DNA from: BD1-7 clade bacterium
GTDB taxonomy: Bacteria; Pseudomonadota; Gammaproteobacteria; Pseudomonadales; DT-91
Length of the DNA: 64,000 bases
Assembly: GCA_902705865.1 (NCBI GenBank)
Contig: CACSIO010000034.1
Location: forward strand, 74,605 to 138,604
Direction: 5' to 3'
Part shown: piece by piece, positions 12,001 through 20,100 of the stretch
Layout: every line of letters starts with the position of its first letter
Position numbering within the stretch: the stretch's first letter is position 1
Program-made: the position numbers and the translations under genes
Notes under the pieces: generated by a model
Databases searched by the model: none
What the model was told of the DNA's origin: nothing
The model's input: the letters and a program-made list of their open reading frames with translations, nothing else

Positions 12001-14054
12001 TTGATGGTGGCAAGCACATCTATCAGGATATCAAAACACAACCGGGCCAAACCTATGTGGTGGCGCTTGATCAGAAAGGGTTATTTGGTGAAGGCACCAT
12101 GGAGATCTGGGCCGGTAACGCCAAACTCGCGACGTTTAGTGCAAGCGACGATTATGACCCTACATCAGCAAAATGGCAGCACAGAGTGGTGGAATTTAAG
12201 GCTACCGGAGACACGACACGACTCGATTTGAAAGGGTTAACGAGTGGTTTGGTCGACAACGTGCGTCTGTATCAAGGTTCGTTAGCCGATTACAAACAAT
12301 TTGAGTCTGGTGATGCGGATGCTCACGGAAAACTCTTGAGTAGTTTGGCTGATGCGGAGCAGAAGAAGGCGGATGCAGCGGCAAAACCCGACGCCGCTGA
12401 CTTAACAATTGATCAAAGCCTAGCGGATGTGCAAAACCTACATGGCCGTTACATTGCGCGCACTAAACAGGGCTTCAATTGGGAAATCGATAAGCAAGGC
12501 AACGCGAATTTGGTTTCTATCAGCCCAGATTGGGTTAAGAAACACCCCGACTGGCATGCTCAATTGAGTCACTTGCTGTCACACCCGGAATCCGGAAAAG
12601 CGCTTCAAGCCATTTTAGTGGGTGGTTTGACGCTGAAAGAAGACCATAAAACGACACCCAAAGCGATGCTGGCCTGGTACTTGGCTGGAACCGGTAATGT
12701 TGTTTTTGCGAATATCCCTGATGCAGACCCAGCCCTGAGTTTGGTTAAAGTATCAACCGATGGGCAAACCGCATATCTCTATGACGCTAAAGAAAAAACC
12801 TTGTATACCCAGCGCACTACAACCTCAGTAGCTGTCGATGATGCGTTAGTTAATGGGGCACAGCTCGATGAAACCGGTAACGCGCGAATCGTGCCGGAGG
12901 CGTCTCCGCTGTTTGCGGGTAATGTGAGCGCAGTCAGCATTGATGGAGATAACTTACTGGTTACTACAGAAGACGGCAAAAGTATCCGGCTCGACAATGA
13001 TACACAGACCGTCGTCGGGGTTTCTTCAGACTATCAAAGTGACGGTTCAGCGTTATCTGATAAAGATTCAAGCCTAGCTTTCGCGGGCATCGTAACCGAA
13101 TTTGATCACTCAGGCGACAAACCCAAACCTATTGGCTGGTTAGTTAACAACGGAGCAACGCATTACGATGCCTCCGTATTGAAACTGAGCGATGGGCAAC
13201 AACCTATCGCATTAGGTATGGGTGTAAAAGGGAGTAATGAAGGGCTGTATGTGGTCACGCCGGCTGATAATGGGCTACAAACCTTGAATCGTTTACAAAT
13301 CGTCGATGGAAAAACCACGTCGTCGGTAGAAGGAAGCTTCCACTACGTGTCTGTTGACGGTGATGATGGTAACAAAACGCTGGTGCTGCAACCGACGGCA
13401 GATACTGCAGATTGGAATCTCCCCACGCTGAATAACATCAAAAATGTTGAAATTGATGATCTCGGTGTCGGTAACTCAGTGCATATCTCCCAAGATGCTT
13501 ATGAGCATTATCAGCATTTCACGATCAATGATCTGGCATTTGGTAGCAGCGATGCAGAATCTGGAGGTATTCATTTGGATACCTTACTTGACCCCGAACA
13601 AGTTCGTGTTGCCAAGGTTGGGGGCGACTTAGTTTTAACCGATACCATCGAGGGGCAGACGCTTAAAATTCGCGATGTAGATGATTACCAGAGCTCTAGC
13701 GCACAGCTATACACGCGCGGTCATGCGCCTATCAATATCCATGCGCTGGCGTCGCGGCTTGACGATTTGAGCATCAATGCGGATAAACAAACAAGCAAAA
13801 GCAGCAATGCGACGCCATCACTGGGTCTTAACCAGATATTTGCCGATGCTGTCGATTTTGCGGGAGATAAACGAACAACAGAGAACAAAAGCGACAGTAC
13901 ATCGGTTGACCCTGGCTCTGTCGATAAGCTGGTTCAAGAGATGGCAGCCTTTGATGCTAAGGCGGATGTTGAGTTGGATAAAGAGAATAAACGATTTGGG
14001 GATGATGGTGTTATCGGGCTTTCAGATGATGGTCCGCACTCGCATAACCCTTAA
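3..14054 (+). CDS. Giant TcdA/TcdB-like pore-forming toxin or adhesin, 5'-truncated
   Basis: The reading frame is open to the left edge; the TTG at 75 is only an internal codon, so the true start lies outside the window. Residues below count from that TTG. Residues 1-2050 are mostly helical, acidic and not recognised. A Ser/Gly/Asp-rich linker lies near 2065-2110. Residues about 2510-3025 resemble the TcdA/TcdB pore-forming region: a long Ala/Gly hydrophobic stretch (about 2600-2730), then a beta-rich part with the motif VGKIYHNLYGDGG. Next come a galactose-binding-like module opening NGNFE (3093-3232), a PA14-like module (3399-3556), a shorter jelly-roll (3566-3666), a second PA14-like module (3696-3850), and a second NGDFE module (3919-4069). 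A C-terminal region shared with the next gene ends in an acidic tail. I see no transmembrane anchor, glycosyltransferase or RTX nonapeptides. A secreted toxin or large adhesin is inferred; the target is unknown. Confidence 0.8.
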   Translation, partial: FYKVISNDAQGPLTEEEQTKVAQRLVSGLEQILTEKFEQGGNIEPIAKSLAQFLDNEATPAQRAVFKQANGIVGILDSVVDVDGHSLSISEETRTQLSQYLSSDETTITRVDSYADGSLRLISSDNTSFALPEKIQGHAYQLEDGSKLYLSDSADQQNLRISGKLNERLSWLESDRSSGSVLDVSQSFAFHKAVDTPEDFAKLVTEKTATYDTLLANNEASPEDAAAYRQLVKQTADYVGSALKDSPEKAAVFYRELDRAFDARPERFLQDVAVYSPDQATRVGELFPDLSIKLRAKSIAANIDSLQANRNRIRDVLAGIDVRFAPSDLSNSELLQAANDFDLVAADLKPQQDAEFKSALKLLNNNIAETERQQNALGDLAASVSGDDPVLANARSNTQKLAQIENGLQQFREPGSANADVDIATLREADSAAGKAISSGREVLSTYPRSKTFDLFDKYLDDASLKSFVEENGGSSRFSIRAQLLDYIATVGPEAAAKANPRSLAHLIDLSTSSRIYDGQSREAAVAAIAPEVEASVVGIDSLRSVFGSQAEYNAFASRWSQAVIDAIPAAKTYGADFSGFQTATWDRLRNNLAGDKSLSVGERLQLQQFIGDQTAPRASALRPQHPSGSFNPFAEDALLPTTEDNYVVKPEAQRFNDFHGRYLNELSTAVSAFRNPDLQTVDAAWLDKVAELDNIVDGAVQGFGQELAIGRQTGYYAKDLPTRLSQFREAVEGIVGHKIDLPIDSESAPSIVPGQGGIADQLAISLAAADGVEYWNSLTDTQKAQAEKQFGISADDINALRKTGVDALNSKDVVASAREAFAQLNKLDSVAIHLDATGERPANGGVTPWAEDLTPQLEIQRLQSDNFAPEFVGKPIPYEHAVSEGHAYDFIRETNIPGVYVGFDKPAESGATTVDLDEGWNGLNAIYRGLQGSEAERSTFARQLYTASELSRQHGNHLADDYGANGEGIVVGVTDGESDITLLEHGDGQNSSQIRLHSYTAGDKTAQVADLYRGLSHAITEATFSNNESDPTATHRLRISEDQSITWGDGVSERQTRGVGEFANRRFSGSAENTAVGWINENTYRQLHGLNPAIVVANDASPDARGNNAGSILRISEEAIESPQAQVKIAKRGSFKTLADAYRYLNENQEHLQKVRTYQQALSDDGISSRLTPEGRQSIVDALNSEMVSLKDTDKVASAIAIAAYGEATTYANGLDADVALEATRDVTVAVIQEYADAFHTTGNQDQVRPIISKVRDKAGSLFSSQLKDKKFGEKLKTYFADNDPEAAISYVPQDISDLRRPQGALDVPATKESVDLYKTFAAALGKGDQVLDTSAGTKGEFLALITGASAEPESVPAEQAFAKQLVQATEQTIESLADTGGDITPLVSALADYLENTASPVKENAIRAEGGVFNQLDRLSQINGHPLEFDNRYATPLAPILEHSPAVATSAIVDKTGALQFVDKTLSGDGVDPVSYPGFSHDEAVTRFTLDGGSQLLVGKDQNGTTRSFRISKEFPEAENWLTSSEAVPSDIAVLKVPVEYYKSILPAGEADYLVVRKLQQFDQLTSKQLSSDDTKAAMVGFVRDINQYVNQNPDNRASFDEAVKASGVDVPVKVLASLVREQSSGEQQLLELFTQDALAVSNETVREQLGHVAALRDKAQEAIFSITGEELPDRAVVDRAYIDRVVSEIKQETQGNPDYDGTIIDDAITLYEKTNDIYNEEAKTLHDGFRRQQSIVDDSENRGAAGNTFVDDGKKLLSDNRKTIQRTGEKIRSLIEGDGVFDLAGFFPDNEYGGQTTAEVFGNLIKSSGGKQNYSVSAELKRAFANTNEVPTADDISNVFHLSVSAKAASGESLPAALRHTFNEAKALLVDDDTLSARFADKPEALKSFRAEWAENTAKFAQYANAILTDTYDDPSGLLLNEGELDIFKSALQTAAGSSETVDPVVEEATSTLEGLVNQTEALTPATKPVTGRDVFVPEDGSSVDPVVFRLGVAEAGEDSAGFRIRYNAYGGDSTIVVSASDLVKAADPKALLESIQQTAQLYDGSSGSLDKLNIQINTSDLPAQLQTAIDELNQQGTLNITTEKRILDEPASSVDAGSSVDAGGTDSIDGPGIGDGGDVPGDNSGRPPALSRQISQESISALQHIETSYLSLDNGTTLLMLDLTGIDPDQITSELFETLKTEAENYTGRSVSKTDVIISPTLTRDQRAEIIERTTSYGGEIGHLVSTDRVTEAFNAIENTKIKTATRQLVTENRLDVEMRLKPYQEVSYVPGSVVELPPANGKRGGVTRYQVTLRGPASDDRAVVTTDSTFADLVSEGNGLRTSLGELTEVNRAYHRPKFDRQISEQQDFRELETIGTSSPDDVSAASRVAESPASESPASLVPNDQSFKPVSEPVKIDPAKIARLHDLVGQIAGLESPKHAAIAAKAEDLGSRLQESTLRLQEENNLPDGFVPIPASITQLSKNGEIVDAKSGPMKSLYVLKVINEEGETRTAVTNDDTFAEVRDFVKENVDTLVDASKTGSKIGNTQESDPLEAEGINTLNSAFAILALNGFLESRDRAAALGEGGSSTLSKVLMYQQYINLARVGSGLAMESYQVVKLIKQAVQSSVEVTEATAKSSSVGLSIAGTVLGGGVDLLLSSASAGFDIYELTQATTDAERASIGTQLFFDSSSAVLGATSIGVGITGTIAGAVASSEAVSAAAAATAGSIAAGAAAVGGIIGGAGVIFAGLGIGITALVGTYSQINSGAENVAKMFKGFDDTYRNGGFTFDKDKNTLITSGSGVVRKVDFTTGKVTFGSHRIYSTRRDGLLQTRDVVYDESKAISIRSGIGYGETAELDSDKRGADAVVVPIVPDTTTIDFSFNNLPGATTKHWTGADVARRLSGSNFDFSYYNGFEWVIDDVKFDYKRTGVEVDLDKQNRVVAIPDIPDEFVGKIYHNLYGDGGQYVLSLNDHAELYTHNTAGADASTWILDASNLDSQNLHVDHNSIHFGSAKVGVGDRSHSTVLINESNGDVSTPDFDKQKATLVYINGETVDDDKANTGTARPDLIQHIQALNKAGRLGEYTRISHYHAADGKVYNTVFYERDHAEILYSNDVPHATLLNFGIPESVPNLISNGNFEQVKDGSAKGWTLDAGDKLHVLDRSFGPGSDGDNKIDTVAGQVVSQTLKTDTGHRYTITLDQASIYGAGEFQVLWNGKSVADFKIDGSEVETGQNWQQRKVTVLATGDSSKLSIRGVKNSLVDNVQVHEASVGTSVFFDDTTQQLLQIDNATHNTLQSVLLPGFDGDSSVLGATDKNGVLQVFVKANDSVAEPVTYGFHSVGGRLVLDSITGDSQLYDKLKNSASFNLQSLADTFSSPVTVAGQLRVTVGSQTPVIINGNTGDVLNINTDNPTAGVLVLQSSLTSDKAGKVIALHDTSITGRVYFADHTPDNLADADKYIGEHQKTGTNYLIDSLDFSDSGGKKLSGFFQQHAHLAQGASAGGHTDTNVIHQIDGRIYLSKGDHTFTITHDDGLRLSVAGQTLVDADKWDSHKTQKVTYHASDDGVVSLKALYFQGGGPANLKIDIDGKVVSANNFSDPDVKYGTNLINQLDNTSTTLSTHHDITNQISTQAGKTYVIRFDQSSVGESGQTELWWNGKKVDTGYVSSGQHGLVRTYAVTADAATTSLVLKGINSSEISNLGVYAGKLSDYRSVNGLQANQQTGLSSDIENGRSFLEGSVLFLGNQGTDNPEQALQALNSSDAAIDYRVGQVDFSTKGSGKLSEFFGDNASASDQGGHDHEHAVHRIHGQIYLAKGDHKVSFEHSGALQLDIGQQRVSGIDASATAEPQLARFHAGKDGFYAVDAVFVDTKGNANLKINVDDKALSADAFNPSDDAELADSGLAGLLGISANIFFDSANKILYRQLGDGKAERVKFSFGNEDASLPAGIPAQSGGVIDFERNLITNGDFEAFKKTSGTTGTLDGWHANSTLFGNQSYVFDDPSSYGHGTAGDNKLDLDGGKHIYQDIKTQPGQTYVVALDQKGLFGEGTMEIWAGNAKLATFSASDDYDPTSAKWQHRVVEFKATGDTTRLDLKGLTSGLVDNVRLYQGSLADYKQFESGDADAHGKLLSSLADAEQKKADAAAKPDAADLTIDQSLADVQNLHGRYIARTKQGFNWEIDKQGNANLVSISPDWVKKHPDWHAQLSHLLSHPESGKALQAILVGGLTLKEDHKTTPKAMLAWYLAGTGNVVFANIPDADPALSLVKVSTDGQTAYLYDAKEKTLYTQRTTTSVAVDDALVNGAQLDETGNARIVPEASPLFAGNVSAVSIDGDNLLVTTEDGKSIRLDNDTQTVVGVSSDYQSDGSALSDKDSSLAFAGIVTEFDHSGDKPKPIGWLVNNGATHYDASVLKLSDGQQPIALGMGVKGSNEGLYVVTPADNGLQTLNRLQIVDGKTTSSVEGSFHYVSVDGDDGNKTLVLQPTADTADWNLPTLNNIKNVEIDDLGVGNSVHISQDAYEHYQHFTINDLAFGSSDAESGGIHLDTLLDPEQVRVAKVGGDLVLTDTIEGQTLKIRDVDDYQSSSAQLYTRGHAPINIHALASRLDDLSINADKQTSKSSNATPSLGLNQIFADAVDFAGDKRTTENKSDSTSVDPGSVDKLVQEMAAFDAKADVELDKENKRFGDDGVIGLSDDGPHSHNP

Positions 14055-14125
14055 TTCTAGTAATGAAAGTGGTGGGAGTGCTGGGAGCGGTGCGTTGTCG
14101 GAGTAGTTATTGACTAAGGGACGTT

Positions 14126-17100
14126 ATGTCTTTCATTGAACGGTATACATCCAACGTTATTGCTCCGGGCTCAAAGCGGCTCGCTGTTTTAGTTTGTCAT
14201 GGTTGGCAAGCTGATCATCAAGCATCAATGGCTGGTATTGATTCCGGTATCAATACGAAACTCTCATTCAGTTGCCCGTCGGGTTACCGACTCAGCAGTA
14301 GCTTAGAGTCTGCAGTTGCTCGCGATAATAAGCTTTCAATGCCGTTTAATCTCAACCGTTTTCAAGAATGCTATCTTGTGCCGATTGAGCAGGGGCTGGT
14401 GCAGCAATTGGCGACTATGACGCGGCATCGGGATGTATTGGTTCTTTCTTCAGATGTCGAATGTCTCTCGTTGAGTGAGCTGCTACCAACGCTAATTCGC
14501 TTTGGGTATAAACACATTCTGCTTCATTTTTGCCGAAATCAATCGGCGGACAATGCGGTTTTTACGATCGGCGACGATTCCCAGCACAGCCAATATGTTT
14601 TTGGTCTTGGAGACGGTTTCAATAATGCAGCTCGCGATAAGTTGCTTTCGCAAGTTTCGAGTAGCAACAATGCACTGCGGAAACAACTTCGATCGTTAGC
14701 GGATATCAGCCAACAAAGCAGTGATCAGATCTTTCGGCTATCCGGCCAACCGGTTCCGGATTTCAGTACTGAGCCCGAGCAGGTTGAACAAACCATCAAT
14801 CGTTTGAAAACACTGGTGAGTGATAACCCTGAAGGCGCCCCGCCTGCGTTGCTCGCAACGATTGAGCAATACGAAAAAACCCGCGTTGTATTTGATCAAC
14901 AATCGCAACTGCTGCGCGATGGGTTATTGAAACAGGAGGATCTTGTAAAGGGGCTTCAAGAAGATAATCCATTGTGGACCTCGATGGTTGACCAGGGCAA
15001 ACAGTTGGTTGCAGATAATGGCGTGGGTTTATCCAGCGGGCAGCAGGCGATTAATGATTTACCGACGTTGCCCGAGGTTGAGAGCGCGCCTGTTTTGTCG
15101 CCAGCATTGAATGCACACATCAAACAACTGTTTGCACCGGTTGAAGCGCAAGCGACAGCGAATGCCTTGCAGGCCCAGGGGCGTAATTTATCGGTTCGCC
15201 TTCGGCAAGATACTCAACGACTGCAAATGGAAAACCAACTGGCCAGTGATTATGTGCCTGTTTTAGGTACGTTAAAAACGTTAGAAGGCGTGGCTTCTGT
15301 TGATGGCGGTGTATCTGACGTTCCTCACTATCAGATTGATATGGTGAATTCTTCAGGGGATGTGCAGAGTGTTTCAACCACGGAACATATATTTGATGAG
15401 GTAAAAACCTTTATCGAAGAAGAATTACCCCATTCACTGCCTCCGGGTGTAATGCCCAATGGCCATGTTGAAACCCTCGGTGAGCGACAGATTGAAGCCG
15501 ACGGAATCAGCAGCTTGAACACCGCCTTTGCGATGATGGGGCTGCTCGGTTATTTCGAAACCTCGAAGAAGAAAGAAGATGCTTTTGATAAAAACATGAC
15601 CAGTGTGTTAACCGCGCATCAATATGTGAGCATGGCGCGCGCGGGCTTCGGGGTCGCGATAGATGCCTTTCATATTATTAAACTCGCCAAATTGATGGTA
15701 ACGACCACTGAAGATACCGCTAAAGCTGCGGTGAAAACGTTGGCTTTCTCAAGCATGGTTGCAACGGGTGGGATAGATGTTCTGTTGAGCTCTGCCAGCG
15801 TCGGGTTTGATATCTATGAATTGGTTCACGCGACGACCTCACAAGAAAAACTGTCGACTGGTCTGCAGTTGGCGTTTGATTCAGGTGGTGCTCTGTTGGG
15901 GGCTGGTACACTCGGTTTGGGGATTACCGGTTCGGTTGCGGCCGCAATTGCTACCTCCGAAACGGTAACTGCAGCAACCGCAGCAACGGCCAGTTCAATT
16001 GCATCAACCGCCGCCGCATTGGGCGCGGGTACCGGAGGTGTTGGTGTGATCGCCGCGGGGATAGGTATTGGCATATTGGCACTTGTTGATACTTATTCAC
16101 AAGTTGATTCAGATGCTGAAGCGGTTGGTCGTTATTTCAATGAAATTGACAAAACCTATAAAAATGGCGGTTTCACCTACGACAAGAAAAAGAACGCATT
16201 GGTCGCGGTGGGGGCAGGGATTGTTCGCAAAGTAGACTTACGCAGTGGAGTAGTGTCGTTCGGCGAGCACAAAATTTACAGCACACATCATGGCAGCTCG
16301 GGTAGTGGTAAAAAACAGTACTTTTTTTGGGCGGGTGATATGCCGCAAGTCATTCACGATGCCTCTAAAGCGATTAGTGTACGCAGTCGCATCGGCTATA
16401 GCAGCACTGCAGAGCTTGATTCAACCAAGCGCAATGCCTCTGTGTTGGTCTTGCCGATTTCACCCGACACCGACACGATTGATTTCTCATACAACACGCT
16501 GCCTTTCGCAACCAGTATGCACTTCGATGGCGCCGATATCTTACGCCGGATGAATGGAGACAACTTCGATTACGATTTTTATATTTTCCCAAGTGATTAC
16601 ACCATCGATAGGATCAACTTTGATTATCGACGTACCGGTGTTGAAGTTGATCTCGATGACGCCGACCGCACCTTAGTAGTGCCTGAGATACCTAAGGAAT
16701 TTGTCGGTAAAATCTATCATGACCTTTATGGTGACGGAGGGGATTATTCAATTGCATTAACCGATCACGCTGAAATTTATACGCATTCATCGGGATCAAA
16801 TCCGAGCACTTGGGTACTCGATGGCACCAATCTGGATGACCACTCTATCAAGGTGAAGGGGGCCCAGATTCAAATCGGCAGTGCTGTTGTTGGCGTGACG
16901 GATAAGAACATATCGGCTGTGCTGATTCACGAACCCGGAGGGGATATTTCGACGGTCGATTTTAGTCACCAGAAAGCGATAGTGAGTTTGGTTAACGGAG
17001 AAGCCGAAATCGCTGGTGACGATGACAGTGGCGGCAGCAGCGACGGAAAAAAAGACGCGCCGGTTGTGGCTCGAAAGGATTTGTTAACGCACCTGCGAAA

Positions 17101-20100
17101 GCTGGAGTCTGAAGGGCGCTTGAATGCGCTTACGGCTATTCGTCACTTGCATACTGCTGACGGCACTGTTTACACACATGCGTATTATCAAGGCGGCGAT
17201 GATAAAGTGTTGTATGCCGCAGGCTTTTCGGATGCCGAAATTCGAGATATCAACGTACCTAAAGAGACGCCAGATCGGGTTCTAAATGGTGATTTCGAGC
17301 AATTTAGCGAAGGCAACGCAACGCATTGGCAATTAGCGGGTGCAGCAGATGCCGAAACACATGTGCTGGGTGACCAGTTTGGGCCGGGCACGCGTGGGCA
17401 AAACAAGCTTGATACCATCGCCGGGCAAACGGTGTTTCAGGATATATCGACCGATAAGGGGCATCTCTACCGTATTTCATTAGATCAGGCGTCGATATAT
17501 GGCCATGGTGAATTCGAGCTATTGTGGAATGGTGAAGTCGTTGCGAATTTTTCGATCGATGGTTCTGAAAACGAAACCGCCAAAAATTGGATTCCACGGC
17601 AGGTGCAGGTAACAGCAACTGGCGATACCTCTCGTTTGAGCATCCGAGGTATTCAAAACAGTCTTGTTGATAATGTGCAAATGCATGAGGTATCAGCAGG
17701 TACTGCTGCATTTTACGACGAAAGCTCGCATGCCGTGCTGATTACCGACAATGCGACTCACACCGTTTTGAAACAGTTTGAGCTGCCGCAGCTGGCAAGT
17801 TCAGCGAAACCCGTCGTTAAAGCTGCACTCCAAGGCGACCAGGGCGTTTTAGTCAGCATTCAAGGTGCAGAAAGAAGTGATAGCGGCGTTAGCTATGGCT
17901 TTGTATCGCATGGTGATACGTTGCTGTTGACGTCTATCGAAGGTGACTCCAGTTTCGCTAACCAGCTATCGCAATATGATGACATTGATCTTGGTCGATT
18001 GGCGGCCAGGTTTGCTTCACCGGTGCAGTTGGCTGGGCAAATCAAGGTTCTATCGAGTGACGCCGCGCCAACGTTTATTAATGGCAACGACGGTAGCATT
18101 TTGCACGTTAATGCCGATGTTGCGCCACAAACCGAGTTGATTCAAACGGCATCAGCAACGTCGCTAGAGGGGCAATTACTGTCGCCCGGCACTGGGTCTG
18201 GCGATGAGCCTGACCGTAATACCGGAGCGGACAAACCTCGTACAACGGTAAAACGTCAGATGGCGGGGGCACATTTTACCGGCAACTCAGAGACATCAGG
18301 TTCTGATTCGATTGATGCGACGCTGAGTCAATTTGCCGGCTTGCGGGCCAATATCATTTATGACCCGACAAAACACCAACTCTATCGCCAATACGGCGAT
18401 GGCCGTGCAGAGGTCGTTACATTCGGTGCTAGGGCTTCTACAGCGAACGAATCCACTGAAGTTGATAACAAGCCCGCAGACTTTTCCGATAACTTGGTCG
18501 CAAATGGTGATTTTCAAGCGGTAACTATGGTGTCTGATACCATTGGTGCGATCGCAGATTGGCATGCCGACAGCACGATTTTCGGCGATAAGAGTTTCGT
18601 TTTTCAAGACACAACAACCTATGGCCCGGGTGCCAACGGCGACAACAAGCTTGATTTAGATGGCGGAAAACATATCTATCAAGATATTAAAACGATTCCC
18701 GGGCAAAAGTACGTACTTGCGTTCGATCAAAAAGGGCTTTTCGGCATTGGCGAGATGGAAGTCTGGTTTGGCGGTGAAAAACAGGCGGGCTTTTCGGTGA
18801 CTGACAGTGACCCCGTCAAAGCATCATGGACAACACGCTTGGTGGAGCTAACCGCGACAGATTCAACAACTCGATTGGATTTGAAAGGGATATCCAGCAG
18901 TATGATCGACAATGTCAGATTATATGCTGGCACACGGGCAGACTTTGAAGCCCATGATACGTTGTCAGAAGTGAAGCCTGATGACCAGTCACTCTTGGCA
19001 GAAGGGAACACGACACCGCCGGCACAGGTACAAAAAATCGCGACGCTCGATGGGCGTTTTATCGCAACCACAGCCGGAGGTTTAGATTGGGAGTTAGACT
19101 CGTCTGGCCACGCACACCTTGTATCAGTTTCGTCTTCGTGGATGGATGATCATAAAGATTGGCATACCGATATGCAGGCGTTACTAGGGGGGCAGGCGCT
19201 GTCAGCCGCAACGGGCGCCATTATGATCGCGGGCATCACGCTGAAAAAACGCAATCAGGCAGAGCCTCAACCGATGCGAGTTTGGTATCTACCGAAGACC
19301 GGAAACATGGTTTTCGCGCGTTTACCCGAGCCGGCGCCGTCTCTGAGTTTATTGTTGGTGAGCCAAGACGGCACGATGGCATGGATGTACGATTCCGTCA
19401 GCCACAGCCTTTATTCGCAGCTGGTTACGGGTGCTGACGTGGTTACGCATGCGCTCGAAGATGGAAGAATGATCAATGAAGCTAGTGATGCACAATTGGT
19501 GCCGGAGGCAGAACTACAGCTTGATAACATTCAGACCGTGTCGGTTGACGCTGGCCAGATTTTGGCAACGACTGCGAAGGGTTTGACGTTGCTACTGGGG
19601 CGGCACGATACGACGGTGGTCAACATCGATTCGCAGTGGAGTGGGCGATTGGATTCACTGGTAAACCAAGGATACCGTCTAGCAGATGTTGTCACTGAAA
19701 CTGAGACAACAACACCTGATAATCAAGCCCAATCTGTCGCTTGGTGGGGCGATGCGCATACTCGATATAGTGCAACTGCGCTGCATTTGGCTAAAACCGA
19801 TAACGTGTCGCTACTTGGTAGGGGGCGCCACGGAATCTATCTGAGTGTGTCTAGCCGTGAACCCGAAGCAGACGTGGAGCTGGTTCAACTCGTCAATAAA
19901 GACAATATGACTTTTGCTGATAAACGCGGAACCTTCGAATCTATTCGATTAGACGCGTCGGAATCGCCAATTGCGAGTAATAAGTCTGAGAAGGGTGCAG
20001 GTGTGTTGACGTTAATTTACGGCAGTGAATCGAAGGATACGGATATTCCTTTGATTCAAGGCTTATCGCGTCTTCGTCTGGAAGGTGCCCGATCCAATCA

